A stretch of 64,000 bases of DNA from Larix kaempferi (GCA_027924585.1 BSBM01000047.1:21019501-21083500), one strand, 5' to 3'; shown: positions 34,442 to 45,575, counted from the first letter of the stretch. Made by a program: numbers and translations. The notes: a model not told the origin generated them from the letters alone.

Positions 34442-36049
34442 CTAGGAAGGTATTTCTCGACACAGATCTGCTAGACAAGTCTTCTTCTCTGGATCATCGT
34501 CATCATCATCGTCACTGCTGCTACTATCTCAACCAATCTCTGACTCTACTCGTCATAGGAAGTTCTACAGAGCCAGTCCTTTTTCATACTGGATGTAGGC
34601 CCACCACCTGCAGGTCTTCATCATCACTAGCCATACTGTGGAATCCTCAGGACTTATTACGTGCGTCACAAAACCTCGAAAGAGCATCCCAGGCTATTAT
34701 GAGCACACAGCTCTACCTATAGGATCTCCCAGGGCACTGAATTACATGTGACCTCACCACAAAACCTCGCAAGAGCATCCCAGGCTGTTACGAGCACACA
34801 GCTCTACCTATAGGATCTCCCAGGGCAACGAATTACATGTGGTCATGGCAAAACCTCGCAAGAGCATCCCAGGACTGATTACGGGCACACAGCCCAACCT
34901 ATCGGATCTCCCAGGGAAACGAATTACATGCCATAGGACAAAACCTCGAAAGAGCATCTGCCAGATATCCCAGGGAACCGAATTACATGCCATAGGCAAA
35001 ACCTCGAAAGACTATCTGCAGATCTCCCAGGGCACCGAATTACATGTCCTCCCAGAGCAAAACCTCGAAAGAGCATTTGCCAGATGTCCCAGGGCACCGA
35101 ATTACATGCCATAGGAAAAACCTCGAAAGACCATCTGCAAATATCCCAGGGCACCGGATTACATGCTCATCTGCAAAACTTGATCCACGGCCACAGAGTA
35201 TCAACCTGATACTCACCATACATCATCCTGATGTATCCATGATCATCCTGATCATCATCACTGCAACGTTCTGCTGCATGTCATCTGGAGCAACATCCTG
35301 AAGCTCGTCATCTATGATCATCCTGATCATCACTGCAACATCCTGCTGCATGTCATCTGGAGCAACATCCTGAAGCTCGTCATCTATGATCATCCTGATC
35401 ATCACTGCAACATCCTGCTGCATGATCCACCTGATCATCAATGCATCTACCTGATGCATACCAAGTATCTACCTGATACATATCATCATACATGATCCTT
35501 CTGATCATCAATGTATCCACCTGATACAAATACATGATACATATCATCATACATGATCCTCCTGATCATCAATGTATCCATCTGATACAAATACATGATA
35601 CATATCATCATACATGATCCTCCTGATCATCAATGTATCCACCTGATACAAATACATGATACATATCATCATACATGATCCTTCTGATCATACAATGTAT
35701 CCACCTGATACATATACAGATACATGGTCCAAGAATCCAACATGATGCATATACAAAATACATACACATGATCCAACTGATCATATCCAGCATCCAACAT
35801 GATGCATACATACATAAATGATCCAACTGATCATATCCATCATCCAACATGATGCATACATACATAAATGATCCAACTGATCATATCCAACATCCAACAT
35901 GATGCATACATACATAAATGATCCAACTGATCATATCCAAGCAGAAACCAGAACATCATCCTAATGCCCATTATCCAGCGCTTACATCCACAGCCATGTG
36001 AAGGATCCTCCTTCCAACATGCTTGGAATGGCTTCAGCAAATGTGTCCA
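34442..36049 (-). repeat. Copia D 3' region: four successive minisatellites
   Basis: Non-coding. Array 1 (about 34665-35165): units with AAAACCTCGAAAGAGCATC and CAGGGCACCGAATTACATG, ~55-75 bp. Array 2 (35270-35420): 72-bp unit, two copies, CAACATCCTGAAGCTCGTC. Array 3 (35461-35700): 61-bp unit, four copies, CATGATCC at 35491, 35552, 35613 and 35674. Array 4 (35760-35940): ~54-bp unit, CATGATGCATACATACAT. GATC/TGATCA strings recur in all. It sits between the pol stop and the 3' LTR, as in A and E. Confidence 0.85.
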
Positions 36050-37363
36050 TCACTTCTTCCTCGAAGTGTCCTCGATCTGAAGAACGCCAAGCCTCTCTCT
36101 GAAGTACTCGAACTTCACTCTGGCTAGTGGCTTCGTCAGCACATCTGCAATCTGCTCGTCCGTCGCAACATACAGAAGCTTCACAGCTCCTCTCTGCACC
36201 ATATCCATGATATAGTGATATTTGATCTCTATGTGTTTCGACCTGTCATGAAACACTGGGTTCTCGGACAGCTTCACACAACTCTGGTTATCACAGAAGA
36301 TACCAGTAGCCTCCAACGAGAGATCAAATAACTCAGACAGTAGCTTCCGTAGCCATACTGCCTCACAACTAGCTGAGCAGGTTGCAACATACTCTGCCTC
36401 AGCTGTACTCAGTGCTATGCAGGACTGCTTCCTGCTAAACCAAGAGATCACACCTGATCCCATACTGAAGCAACACCCAGATGTGCTCTTCCTATCTGCA
36501 GCACTGCCAGCCCAATCTGAATCAACATAGCCCTGCAGGTTAAACTTTTTGAGTCGCCTCATACCTGAGCCCATAATCCACTGTACCCTTCAGGTACCTC
36601 AGAACATGCTTTACAGCAACCAGGTGAACACTTCTTGGATCCGTCAGGAACTGGCTCAATGTGTTCACAGCAAAGCAAATGTCTGGTCTCCTGTTCGTCA
36701 GGTACATCAAGGACCCAATCATCTGACGATACATAGAGACATCAATCGGCTCAGATGAAGCATCACATAGAAGCTTCAGATTTGATGCCATAGGTGTGGC
36801 CATGGCCTTGCAATCCATCATCCCAAACCTCTTTGGGATCTCTACTACATACTTCCCTTTTCCAAGGAAGATTCCTTCTGCACTCTGCCACACCTCCATG
36901 CCAAAAACAAATAGTGCATCATCCCCAAGTTCTTCATCTCGAACTCGGTAGTAAGCTTCTGCTGCGTGTCGGCAATCAATCTATCTTCACCATACCAAGT
37001 TCTACACATATATGATTTCCTATCATGTGTCTCAGAACCAAGTGGCTGCTCCACATACACTTCTTCTTCATCTACACCATTCAAGGAAGCTGTCTTGAAT
37101 CCATCTGGTGTATCTTCTATTTCATCACTTTTATATTTCTCTATGCTGCCATCTGCAACATGCTTGATCTGATAGTTCCATTTGGAAGTCATAGCAAACT
37201 TCCCTTCATGTCTTTGGGATTACATCCCAAACATCATTTTTCATGATCGACGGATCATGGCATTTCATTTCTTCATCCTGGGAACTTCAATATCTTCAAT
37301 AGATATCTTTGTTGCTGGAACAAATGTTGTAGTCCTTTTGTAGGTGAAGATATACGGTCTTTC
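36050..37363 (-). pseudogene. Copia D RT-RNase H remnant with the RT core deleted
   Basis: Minus strand. RT begins VWDVIPKT, then KYK joins directly to a string aligning with A's VMKWKVHQMDVKTTF; MDVK has become DGFK. Later MCRTWYGEDRLIADT joins parts that in A are separated by KLKKALYGLKQAP and by RIDGFL through CVDDLFVT, so the catalytic CVDD/YVDD box is gone. RT C-terminus (EFEMKNLGMMHYLF, YRQMIGSLMYLTNRRPDI) and RNase H (GYVDSDWAGSAADRKSTSG, ALSTAEAEYVA, YDNQSCVKLSENPVFHDRSK with C for Y, DEQIADVLTKPLAR) are well kept to the stop at 36050-36052. There are at least three in-frame-style deletions. Confidence 0.88.
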
Positions 37364-37771
37364 CTACAAAACAGGTTAAATTGCATGATTAGAAACATCT
37401 CATAATTTTCAGAACAAATTCTTACACATAAAGAAATATGTCATACAGTCATGCAATTATCTTAGCCAATGCTTCAATACAACATTTATCCATATTCCAC
37501 AAATTTCTAGATGCCTTCCAGTCTCTACCAAAACATTGTTAAGAGTTTGCACTACTCCCAACATGTCAGCAAAGAGGTTTCATTCTAGATAAGTAGCACT
37601 GGAATGTTGTACAATGCCATAAGCCACTTACCCATCACATGCATATTAGTAGTATACTGTTCATTAATGCAATCATTCAAATATGCACAATACATCTCCT
37701 AAGTCTAGGAACATAAGCATAATATTATTAAACAAACAAAATAGGCAAGAAATGATAATTGAAATACTTAT
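37364..37771 (-). other. Intron-like segment between integrase/linker and RT (Copia D)
   Basis: 408 nt, AT-rich, non-coding. Minus-strand edges are AAAG then ATAAGTATTTC (donor-like with A for G) and TTTTGTAG then GAAAGACC (acceptor). Matches the segments in A and E over most of its length (e.g. GAGGTTTCATTCTAGATAAG on the plus strand in all three). Confidence 0.55.
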
Positions 37772-37951
37772 CTTTGTTTGTTTGTTTGGGTGGACTCCCT
37801 CTGAGTCTTTGCTTCCTGGTAGGAGCTGCTGAAGTAGCTTCTTCTACACCTCTCTGTTGTGGAATGTAGGAAGATGGTCAACTCCCTCTGAAGATCTGCA
37901 TCCTTGCAGGAGCTGTTGGAGTGTGCTCCCTTTTGATCTTTGCTTCCTGGA

Positions 37952-39985
37952 TTACCTGTCCTTATATTCATCTTTGCTGACATCAATATTCTTGAACCCA
38001 GAAAAGACCTCTTCTGGTGTCTTGTTGTCCAATATCTTGTGGGGAGTTATGTTCTGCACATATACAACTGTTCTAGCTGCTTCTGCCCATAGATGCATAG
38101 GAAGATCCTGGTCATGCAACATTGCCCTTGCTGCTTCCATGATAGTTCTGTTCTTCCTTTCTGCAACACCATTCTGTTGAGGATTATAAGGAGCAGTCAA
38201 CTCCCTCTTAATCCCTGAATCACTGCAAAGCTTCTTGAAGTCATTTGAGGTGAATTCTCCACCATTGTCGGATCTGAATGTTTTGATCTTCTTGTCAGTT
38301 TGATTCTCCATCAAGGTTTTGAATTCCTTGAATTTATCAAGCACCTCATCTTTGCCCTTCAAGAAGTATACCCAAGTCTTCCTGGAGAAGTCATCAATAA
38401 ATGAGACATAGTAAACATACCCACTTAGGGAACTGGATGACATGGGGCCACATACATCTGAGTGAATGATTTCCAGGATGTCTTTTGCTTTGCTTTCACT
38501 GCTTGGGAAAGCCTTCTTAATGTTCTTACCTTTTGCACATCCTTTGCAAACACTTTCATGTTTGGTCTTGATTTCAGGAAGACCCTCTACTGCCTTGCTT
38601 GCAATTGGAAGTGCCCTATAGTGCATATGAGCAAGTCTTCTATGCCAAAGTTCACTTGGCTCCATGGATTCAAGTACCATGGCATGTTCAGGTTGTCCCT
38701 TCAATTTATACAAGCCTCCCTCTTGCTCTCCAATCACTACTGCATCATCTATGTTCTTTCCCTTTGGCCACATTAGGACTTGGCCATCCACAAATGCAAC
38801 CCTCATACCTTTTGCATCCAATGCAGAGATGGAGAGTAAGTTCTTCTTGAGTCCAGGTACATACAGTACTTCTTTCATCTTCAATGATTTTCCAGAATCT
38901 AAGTTGTAGGAGGCTTCACCACTTCCTTTGATTGGATATTGATAATCATCCCCAAGTTTCACCTTATGGGGTGATTCATGTTCAGAAAGGTTCACAAAAG
39001 ATTCCTTGAACCCAGTCATGTGTTTGGAGGCCCCACTATCAATCAACCAATCATTACAACCATGAGAAATATTACCTGTGAGAGTAGAGATCAGAACATA
39101 CTCTTCTTCACTTGATGAGTCATCATCACTATCACTTTCTGCCCTAGCCTTCTTCTTTGGAGGTTCATCATCTTCGGCAGCATGAGCATGAAACCTTCTT
39201 TTGTTGCCCTTCTTCTTCTTACTGGAGTTGTTGTTATTATCCCTTTTGTTCTTGGGACAATCTGAAGCAAAGTGACCCTTCTCATTGCATGTGAAGCATC
39301 TTAGGTCTTTCTTGTTCTTTTTATAGGATCTATTGTGGCGAGAGTGATCCTTCTTGGCTTTGCTTCTTTTGGTGTGAGTTGCAAGAGCTTGATCTTCACC
39401 TCCCATCTTTTCTTCACGAGCTATAAGTCTAGCTTCTTCTTGAGAGCATTCTTCCCGAAGTCTACTGAATGAGATCAACTTCTTCCTTGCACAAATTCCT
39501 TGAATAAAGGAATCCCATGACCTGGGTAGGCCATTTAGAGTGGTCATCACCACTTCACCATTCTCCACCATTTCATCTACTGCTTCTAATTGTTCCTTGA
39601 TCTGGGAGACCCTTGAAAAGTAAGATTGAATGGTTTCTCCATTCTGAAACTTCACTGCTTTCAATTGGTTCCGCAGGGTCATCTTCCGATTTATGTTCTT
39701 TCCTTCAAATAGCTTGGTCAAAGATTCAAACATCTATTTGGGTGTCTTAAGAGAAGACACATGAGGAATGAGATGGTCTTTGATAGAATCAGCAATGATT
39801 CTCTTTGCCTTGACCATGTTCTTCTTGTGCAATGCCTTGGCTTCTTTATCCTCTGGGATAGGGATGTCTTCTTTCACATATGAGTCCAACTCATTCTCTT
39901 CCAGGATTAACCCAATCCTATACTTCCAGGCTCGGAAGTTATCAGCCCCTTCAAGCTTATCCTCAAGCTTAGTGTGGAGAGACAT
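37952..39985 (-). pseudogene. Copia D Gag-protease-integrase polyprotein
   Basis: Likely start is MSLHTKLEDKLEGADNFRAW at 39985. One stop (39731-39733 region, TPK-stop-MFESL, where related Gags have a sense codon) precedes a 593-codon open frame to 37952. In that frame: Gag UBN2-like helices (1-110), CCHC knuckle CFTCNEKGHFASDC (146-159), protease WLIDSGASKHM with DSG at 232-234, integrase HHCC (LWHRRLAHMH to CKGCAKGKN, 363-403), and integrase catalytic D426, D489, E525 with exactly 35 residues between the last two. All catalytic residues are present. It would form the particle, process the polyprotein and insert cDNA. Only one nonsense codon separates it from a full Gag-INT frame. Confidence 0.93.
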
Positions 39986-40547
39986 CTTTAAGAGTACTTC
40001 AAATGGAAATAGAAAAGATTTAGGACTTACCACTTGAAGTGCTGAAAACTAGATCTGGTCCCGGATTAGGGTTTGTCAGAGAAACCCTAAAAATTCAAAA
40101 TGTGAATTTCAAAATTCCGAAAGGATAGAAAGATGCGCCTTGGAGAGCTAATCAGCCTAGTACATTCATAATTTGAGATCAGCAAGGTCTTGCCCTTCAA
40201 AATTGCCTTTTTGTCCTCCTGGGTTCACTAGGGAGAGCCCTGAATTAGGGTTTAAGTTTCCCAGAGATCTACCCAGCCAAAAATCTCCATCCAAAGCTCA
40301 AACCTTCGATTTTTGCAAGGAGCTTCCAGCTGTGCCTTCAGTTTCCAGAAATTCCTATTTTTGTGGAAACCCTAATTTTTAGGGCCAAATCTGAAAATGC
40401 TCGGAACTGAATTCTGATTGGACAGATAGATGCGCCTTTATGAGTGGATCCAATCTACTATACTGAATTTCAAAAATCTGTGGAGAGAAACCCAATAAAC
40501 AAGGAATACAAGCTTCCGTCACTGCAAAATGTCTTCTTCTCAGTTAA
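39986..40547 (-). other. Copia D leader
   Basis: About 0.56 kb between primer site and gag, non-coding. The part near gag matches the Copia A leader (5741-6240). Contains AAACCCTAA-type strings and GGTTTGTCAG. No reading frame supported. Confidence 0.65.
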
Positions 40548-40559
40548 GCTCTGATACCA
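40548..40559 (-). other. Primer-binding site, initiator tRNA-Met (Copia D)
   Basis: Minus strand reads TGGTATCAGAGC, a perfect 12-nt match, directly after the 5' LTR. Confidence 0.93.
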
Positions 40560-41167
40560 TGTTAAATTTTTAGTATTAAATCACAATACTATAGGATCTT
40601 TGCTGAGAGAATAACATCTACAGTATATCAATGCATGACAATCATAATATGACAAGCATCACAAGCATCACAAGAATCAAAAGCATAGAGACAAGAGACA
40701 CAGAGTTTCCGTGGGGAAAACCCTAAGGTGAAAAACCCCACAACTTCCTCAGAGATAGAGAGAGCAATGGCTCAACCAAAATACAACCAAATAACACTGA
40801 GATAGTCTCCTAGCAGATGATCCTCCTCCTCCTCACTAGTGCGCCACTTTTCAGAGAGAGAGATAGTTACTTTTCCGAGTGAGTAAAATAGAGATCTCCT
40901 ATCTCTATTTATACTCACCTTTTTGCCCAGTGACCTACTGGGGCCGACTTGTCTACTTTGATACACCCACATTAAAATATATATTAATTAGGGCCGACCC
41001 CATAAGGTGGTCTAATAACCCATCGGCAAGTACACACACTTGCGACACTTGTCAATCCACATGACGACACTTCCTTATAGAGGAATAACACATCTCTTAT
41101 AAGGGTACAATAAATATATATATAATATACAGATGAAATACATTCTGAAGTTACATATACATCAACA
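40560..41167 (-). repeat. Copia D 5' LTR
   Basis: 608 bp, same length as the 3' LTR with about six substitutions. TATAAATAG promoter at 40905-40913 (minus). Followed by the duplication CTCCT at 41168-41172. Confidence 0.94.
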
Positions 41168-41903
41168 CTCCTTGTCCCATTGCTCATGTCGAGAGGAATA
41201 GAAGGTGGTACAAGGATCCCGACGACATTATGGCTGATTTCTCGGCATGCTCAGAGAGGGATGATATTAGAAACCTCTGGATGTTTTTTTCCTCATTCCA
41301 TTGTGGAGGGAATTGTTCTCTCGAGAAGGAACATTTGACATTGAAGGATTTTGCTATGGCTGAGAGGGATTCCTTTGTGCGTATGACGACGAAACACGCG
41401 GAAGAGGAATATGCTCTGCATTATTCCCTTGAGGCAGTGAGAGATATTAAACATGATATGTCAGACATGAAGAAGATGGCCAGGTGCATATTTGAGGTGT
41501 CAAAACCAATCCTGGAAGAATCCAAGCAGATTGGACTAGACTTAACTTGTTTCGAATCTCGTTTGGAGGATGCAGAGATGGGTTATCGGGTGTAGATTGG
41601 TGAAGTGGAAGAGTTGAAGCGGAGTGTTACAGAAATGGACAAGTCCTGAAGGAAAAGCTGTATGGGATTTGTGGAATGGTTGCAGAGCTCAGGAGGGTCA
41701 TGCAGGAGCTAATCCTGAATTATGCCAAACGAAACGAAAATCGCTTTGTCCAACTGAAGGAAGTTCTTGAAGAAATCCAAGTAGATGTCAATGGACTTTA
41801 TCGAGGACATAGCAAGTCATCCAGGGATCCCACAGAAGCTTCTCCAATGGATGATGCCTCAGTAATGCAGCCTGAAATAGATGAAGACTTGGTTCAGGAA
41901 TGA
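41168..41903 (+). pseudogene. L1b extra 3' reading frame / ORF2 C-terminal extension
   Basis: Continues the frame from 33822 (LLALTP / CPIAHVERNRRWYKDPDD), then MADFSACSERDDIRNLWMFF from 41230, DIKHDMSDMKKMARCIFEVS, DLTCFESRLEDAEMGYRV, a stop at 41593-41595, a shift, MVAELRRVMQELILNYAKRN, VQLKEVLEEIQVDVNGLYRG and PEIDEDLVQE, ending at 41903. L1a has the same (12184-12943). Charged and helical, with heptad-like spacing. No known domain recognised. Only one stop and one shift over ~230 codons, so it decayed no faster than RT and is likely coding in the parent LINE. Confidence 0.7.
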
Positions 41904-42172
41904 TGTTTCATCCCCTCTGTTTTTTGTCTTGTTAGATTTTTTTGCAAGCTTTTAGGATGGAATTTTATCAAGGTATACTCTGTAAGAAGTAGTAGAATCA
42001 ATTTTGTAATAGCTCGAAATATCTCAGAGCTGATAGAGGTGTTTGTTGGTTTTGTTTGTTCCGAAACTCTACTCTCAGACCTATGCTCTAAATTTTGCTA
42101 CCTAGGGCGCATTTGTATTCTCTTTTTTATAATATAATACTACTTCTCCTTTCTGTTAAAAAAACAAAAAAA
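41904..42172 (+). other. L1b 3' UTR and A-rich tail
   Basis: Matches the L1a 3' UTR. Ends TTTCTGTTAAAAAAACAAAAAAA, followed by the 17-bp duplication at 42173-42189. Confidence 0.85.
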
Positions 42173-42189
42173 TTAAGATGAAGGTTCTA
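42173..42189. repeat. Target-site duplication of LINE L1b, right copy
   Basis: TTAAGATGAAGGTTCTA, identical to 21642-21658. Confidence 0.92.
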
Positions 42190-42252
42190 AGAGATGTACA
42201 CTATTCCCAAACAATACAAAACCTACTTAAGAAAATTAACTAAATTACGTAA
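42190..42252 (+). pseudogene. Old Copia RT relic, right part
   Basis: Continues the frame of 21198-21658 after the LINE: RDVHYSQTIQNLLKKIN. This fits copia RT after FKMKDLG (..HYFLG...) and the later ..Y.Q.LLKKFNM string, joined by an internal deletion. It shows the two sides were one sequence before the LINE arrived. Confidence 0.65.
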
Positions 42253-42618
42253 CTATATTATATTATGTATTATAACCCTTATATGGGGGATCATATCGAC
42301 AAGCTCCAAAAGAAAATGGAGATAATGAGGGAGCATTTAAATATCCTATACAATTTACTGTTTGTTTATTGGTTTTGATTTGGTGGTAATTTTAAGAAAT
42401 ATGAATTTACTAAACAAACACTTCATTATTGGTATATTTTCACTATTGGTTTACCCTAACCTTGGGAAACCCTTGGGAAGGAGGGGAAGGGAGTAACACT
42501 ACTTAGGTGTACAGTACATTGTCTAGAAGTGGCTACATTGTAGGTCCTAGCTAAGGGCCTGGCATATAGTATATATATAGCGATAGATTCCCACTAAGTA
42601 GCGGGTTTGTGACAAAGA
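42253..42618. other. No recognisable feature
   Basis: AT-rich, no coding or repeat signal beyond short simple sequence. Confidence 0.5.
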
Positions 42619-42873
42619 CTACTCGTGAAAGCTCTCGACGGATTTGATAGAGCCATAACTCCCTTCTAACCCATTTAGTGAGAGATTCCCATTCAGCAAT
42701 CCATTGAAGTAACTCCTGTCAATCAACCAACCATTGTATTGGCCCCCACCATTGCCATTCATAGGCGATTTTGGGTTCATTTTCATTGCCCCTGATACTT
42801 TTCTTTTTTCATAATCAAATATGCACAAGCAGGCTAGACCAAAGCTCTTTGGATTAACTAAATAGACGAGGGG
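42619..42873 (-). pseudogene. Candidate terminal exon of a cellular gene, unrecognised
   Basis: Minus strand: acceptor-like TTAGGTAG ends at 42874. The open frame then reads PLVYLVNPKSFGLACLCIFD, YEKRKVSGAMKMNPKSPMNG, NGGGQYNGWLIDRSYFNG, LLNGNLSLNGLEGSYGS and IKSVESFHE, with a stop at 42619-42621 (84 codons). The composition is protein-like, unlike the surrounding AT-rich DNA, and no transposon motif is seen. I do not recognise the family. No other exon of the same gene could be placed with confidence. It may be a relic or gene fragment. Confidence 0.4.
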
Positions 42874-43247
42874 CTACCTAATCTCCACTACATTCTAATG
42901 TGGAAGGGAAAATTCCTCATGAAAGGGACTTTGTTTAATGAATATTCCTTAATAGTTTTCACTAAGGAGTTCAAGGATGCTTGAAATTTAAGACCGGGCA
43001 TCAAACATAATTTTTTAGCCATATAGGGAGTTATGTTATAAATGTTCATAAAGATTAGAATTGCTAAAGTTGGGGATAAACCTAACGAGTCCTTGGTTTA
43101 AGCAAGAACCAAAAGGTTTATTTTTCTTAACTTCTTTATGCTACGGGGGAGGTATTACATTTAACAATGTCCAATGTTTCCTTTTAGAAATAGGACCACC
43201 GTAACTAGTCATGAATAAATATAATAAAATATACATGTAAGTTCTTA

Positions 43248-43413
43248 TCAGTCTGTCAAATTATCACCATCACCATCATCAACCACCTGTGTGACCGGAC
43301 CATTTCTCCTCATCACAGACTCCAATGTATTACAATTTGCATTTTCCAGAGAAATTCGTTGGTAATTAGTACCAGTCACCACTTTGATGTTGACAAATCC
43401 GCGGGCGGCAGAC
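43248..43413 (-). pseudogene. Candidate exon fragment split by LTR element C
   Basis: Minus strand reads SAARGFVNIKVVTGTNYQRI, SLENANCNTLESVMRRNG and PVTQVVDDGDGDNLTD, stop at 43248-43250. Upstream codons continue across element C (50540-50565 read MWCLVCT in frame), so the insertion broke a reading frame of about 60 codons. Open, with mixed composition; the family is not recognised. It is close to the exon candidate at 42619-42873 and on the same strand, but both end in stops, so they are not simply consecutive exons. Confidence 0.35.
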
Positions 43414-45469
43414 TGTCATGTCCCTAATTTTGGCTCATCCAGTACCATGGGTGAAAGGGGACAAGATCAAATCCTAAGGGAATTAAATGGTATTAATTCT
43501 ATGTGCTTAGAATTAATTTTATTCTAAGTCTCACAAATTGAAAAATTTATTTATTAAAGGTAATTTTGATAAATAAAATTAATGGATAAAGAGCAAGTGG
43601 GCCAAAAGGGCACCCATGTGGAATATGTTGCCAAAATGGACTAGGGTGTATTTTTGGAGGCAATTATACAACATGAGTTAATTAATCATTAATTAATTGA
43701 TTAAATGCTGAAGTGTGAATTAATTATGAGTTGTAATATTTTTATTAATAAATATTGCTAATAAATATTGGCAAGTGGTGATGATAAGGTTGGAGGAATT
43801 ACTTGGAGTAGAAGTCAAGTAAACACTAGAGTCCAAAAATGTTGCCAAAATGGAGAAAAGAGGCTTATTTCAGGAAAAGCAGCATAAATCCAGGAAAAGC
43901 AAGAAAGTTGGAAAAGCAGGAAATTTTTGAAAGTAGGAAAGTTTAGAAAAGGAAGGAAAATCAGAAAAAAGTGGAAAGAAAGAAAAGCCAAGTAAAGCAA
44001 AGCAAGGAAAGTATGTCCACTCATGGGTGACCTATTCTCAAAGGTCACCAATCCAAGTAACTTTCTCAACAGGTCAACATGAATTCTATAAAAGAATGAT
44101 TCCAACTCTATTTCACATCTTTTGTTAGTATGAGAAATTTTATGAATGCATTTGTGCATCCAAGGCTTGGGAGGTGTGCCCCTAGTCAAGCATGGGAGAT
44201 GTGCCCCAACTTTCTATGAGAGGATGATGGAATCCAACCATTATCACTCAGTTTATTTGTAGGTACTGAAGCTGACCAGGTCGAATTTCAAGTTCAGAAT
44301 AATCTTCACCAAAGTCAGAGATCGAATCCTTCTTCTCTCTTCTATTCTACAGCTAGTTTCTTATGTGCAAGAGGAGAGACACTTCTATCATCTTATGAGA
44401 GGAATATTGGCATATTTATGAAGTAATAATAGGGTATGTAATGTTCAGATATTATTCACTTCAATACAAATTACATAACTCTGATTTCTTCTCCAATTTA
44501 TGCACCCCTTCTAGATTTAGCTAGAATTTGACTAGCTTTCAATGAATGATTCATAAGTCAATGAGTAAAAGTCCCAACGAAGTCATTCCTATTCTTGTAT
44601 TTAGATAATATATCACATGATATGATCCAACCTCTGTTTCATAAATTTTATTTCATTTGAGCACTGTTTGGGAGTCCAAAAGTCGAGCTAGTTGAGCTGT
44701 CCAGAATTGTCATTTTACTAGTTATGCTATAATACTTGCTAGGATATCTTTGCAACTTTTTGGAATGATGTATCAATGTTTAATGAATTTTATTAAATCA
44801 CATTTAACCTATGTAATCTCAGAAACACCCATCTACAGTCTCCAGTTAAATACTTCACCCATACTAGTCTGCATATGCTGAGAACCCTAGGAACATTGGA
44901 GTAGAGTTCAGTCGGGATGTTCTTGAAACATAAATGGTCTCATTACATTGTGTAGAGGTATAAAATCAGATCGGAACCTTCCATCCATCCATAGCCTTTG
45001 TACTTGCCCATCTCTAGCAATTCTAGCTTCCTTAGCCATTGTTTTGATCAAATTTGAGAAGCCTAGAGTTTTTGTATCACTTGTATAAGCCGGTACATTA
45101 CAATGGTACCTACATGAACACAAATATCAGTTTATTAATCCTTCCCAACTCCTTGATCTAGTTTGTATATGCGGATGTACCCAGGAAGCCTTGTTGTAGA
45201 CTTCGGCGATGTCAATGTTCAAAGCATAAATGGTCTCCGTTCTTTATACAAAGGATCCTAAATTTTTTCCTTCTATCTAACTTGCTGCTGTACACTCTCC
45301 CATGTAAATTCCAGAACCTAAAGTCACCCCTACCATACTTGTTCAGTGCCCCTGTACACCTCACTTACATCCTGCTCACCATAAAGAAATTGTCTAAAAA
45401 TTATTAGTGAAAATCCTGATAAGACAGTTGGAGTTAGTATTTTGGCCAATTCTTGGATGGGATATTACA
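43414..45469 (+). repeat. Element C 5' LTR
   Basis: 2056 bp. TATA box TATAAAA at 44087-44093. Upstream of it is an AAG-rich stretch (43860-44010: AAAGCAGGAAA, GGAAAGTT). Ends GGGATATTACA, then G and the primer site. Confidence 0.88.
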
Positions 45470-45470
45470 G

Positions 45471-45482
45471 TGGTATCAGAGC
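45471..45482 (+). other. Primer-binding site, initiator tRNA-Met (element C)
   Basis: TGGTATCAGAGC, a perfect match, one base after the LTR. Confidence 0.92.
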
Positions 45483-45575
45483 ACTTTCCTTGGCTCAGCC
45501 TGTGGAAAGTAAATCTCAGTGGAAAAGTAGCTTAGCACTATTTTCAAGTTGTAGTTATGGAATTAGTTCCATGTC

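Larger units (their letters stand above)
33823..41167 (-). mobile_element. Ty1/copia LTR retrotransposon D (young, RT-defective)
   Basis: 608-bp LTRs with TG...CA ends, flanked by CTCCT (33818-33822 and 41168-41172). About six differences between the LTRs by eye, ~1%, so this is the youngest insertion here. Minus-strand order: 5' LTR, perfect tRNA-Met PBS, leader, gag-PR-INT (near-intact), linker, intron-like segment, deleted RT, RNase H, minisatellites, polypurine tract, 3' LTR. It inserted in the 3' part of LINE L1b. Confidence 0.95.
21659..42172 (+). mobile_element. Full-length L1-type LINE copy L1b, carrying nested insertions
   Basis: Bounded by an exact 17-bp duplication. LINE segments are 21659-24801, 31191-33822 and 41168-42172, about 6.8 kb in total, a normal length for a plant L1. 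Order: 5' UTR (21659-21719), ORF1, ORF2 (endonuclease, RT, zinc-binding, RNase H), extra 3' frame, 3' UTR, A-rich tail. Inserted in it are LTR element B and Copia D. Both ORFs have several stops and frameshifts. It is collinear with L1a. Confidence 0.93.

Noticed and set aside
35223-35865. Repeated frames such as MIRMIIDDELQDVAPDDM
   Set aside because: Translations of the 61- and 72-bp minisatellites of Copia D.
34442-36000. CRISPR-like array
   Set aside because: Repeats are adjacent or variable tandem units without unique spacers, in a plant retrotransposon.
43815-44189. Minus-strand 124-codon frame, repeated at 48876-49250
   Set aside because: It occurs in both LTRs of element C, antisense to the promoter region, and reflects the AAG-rich repeat; no protein motif.
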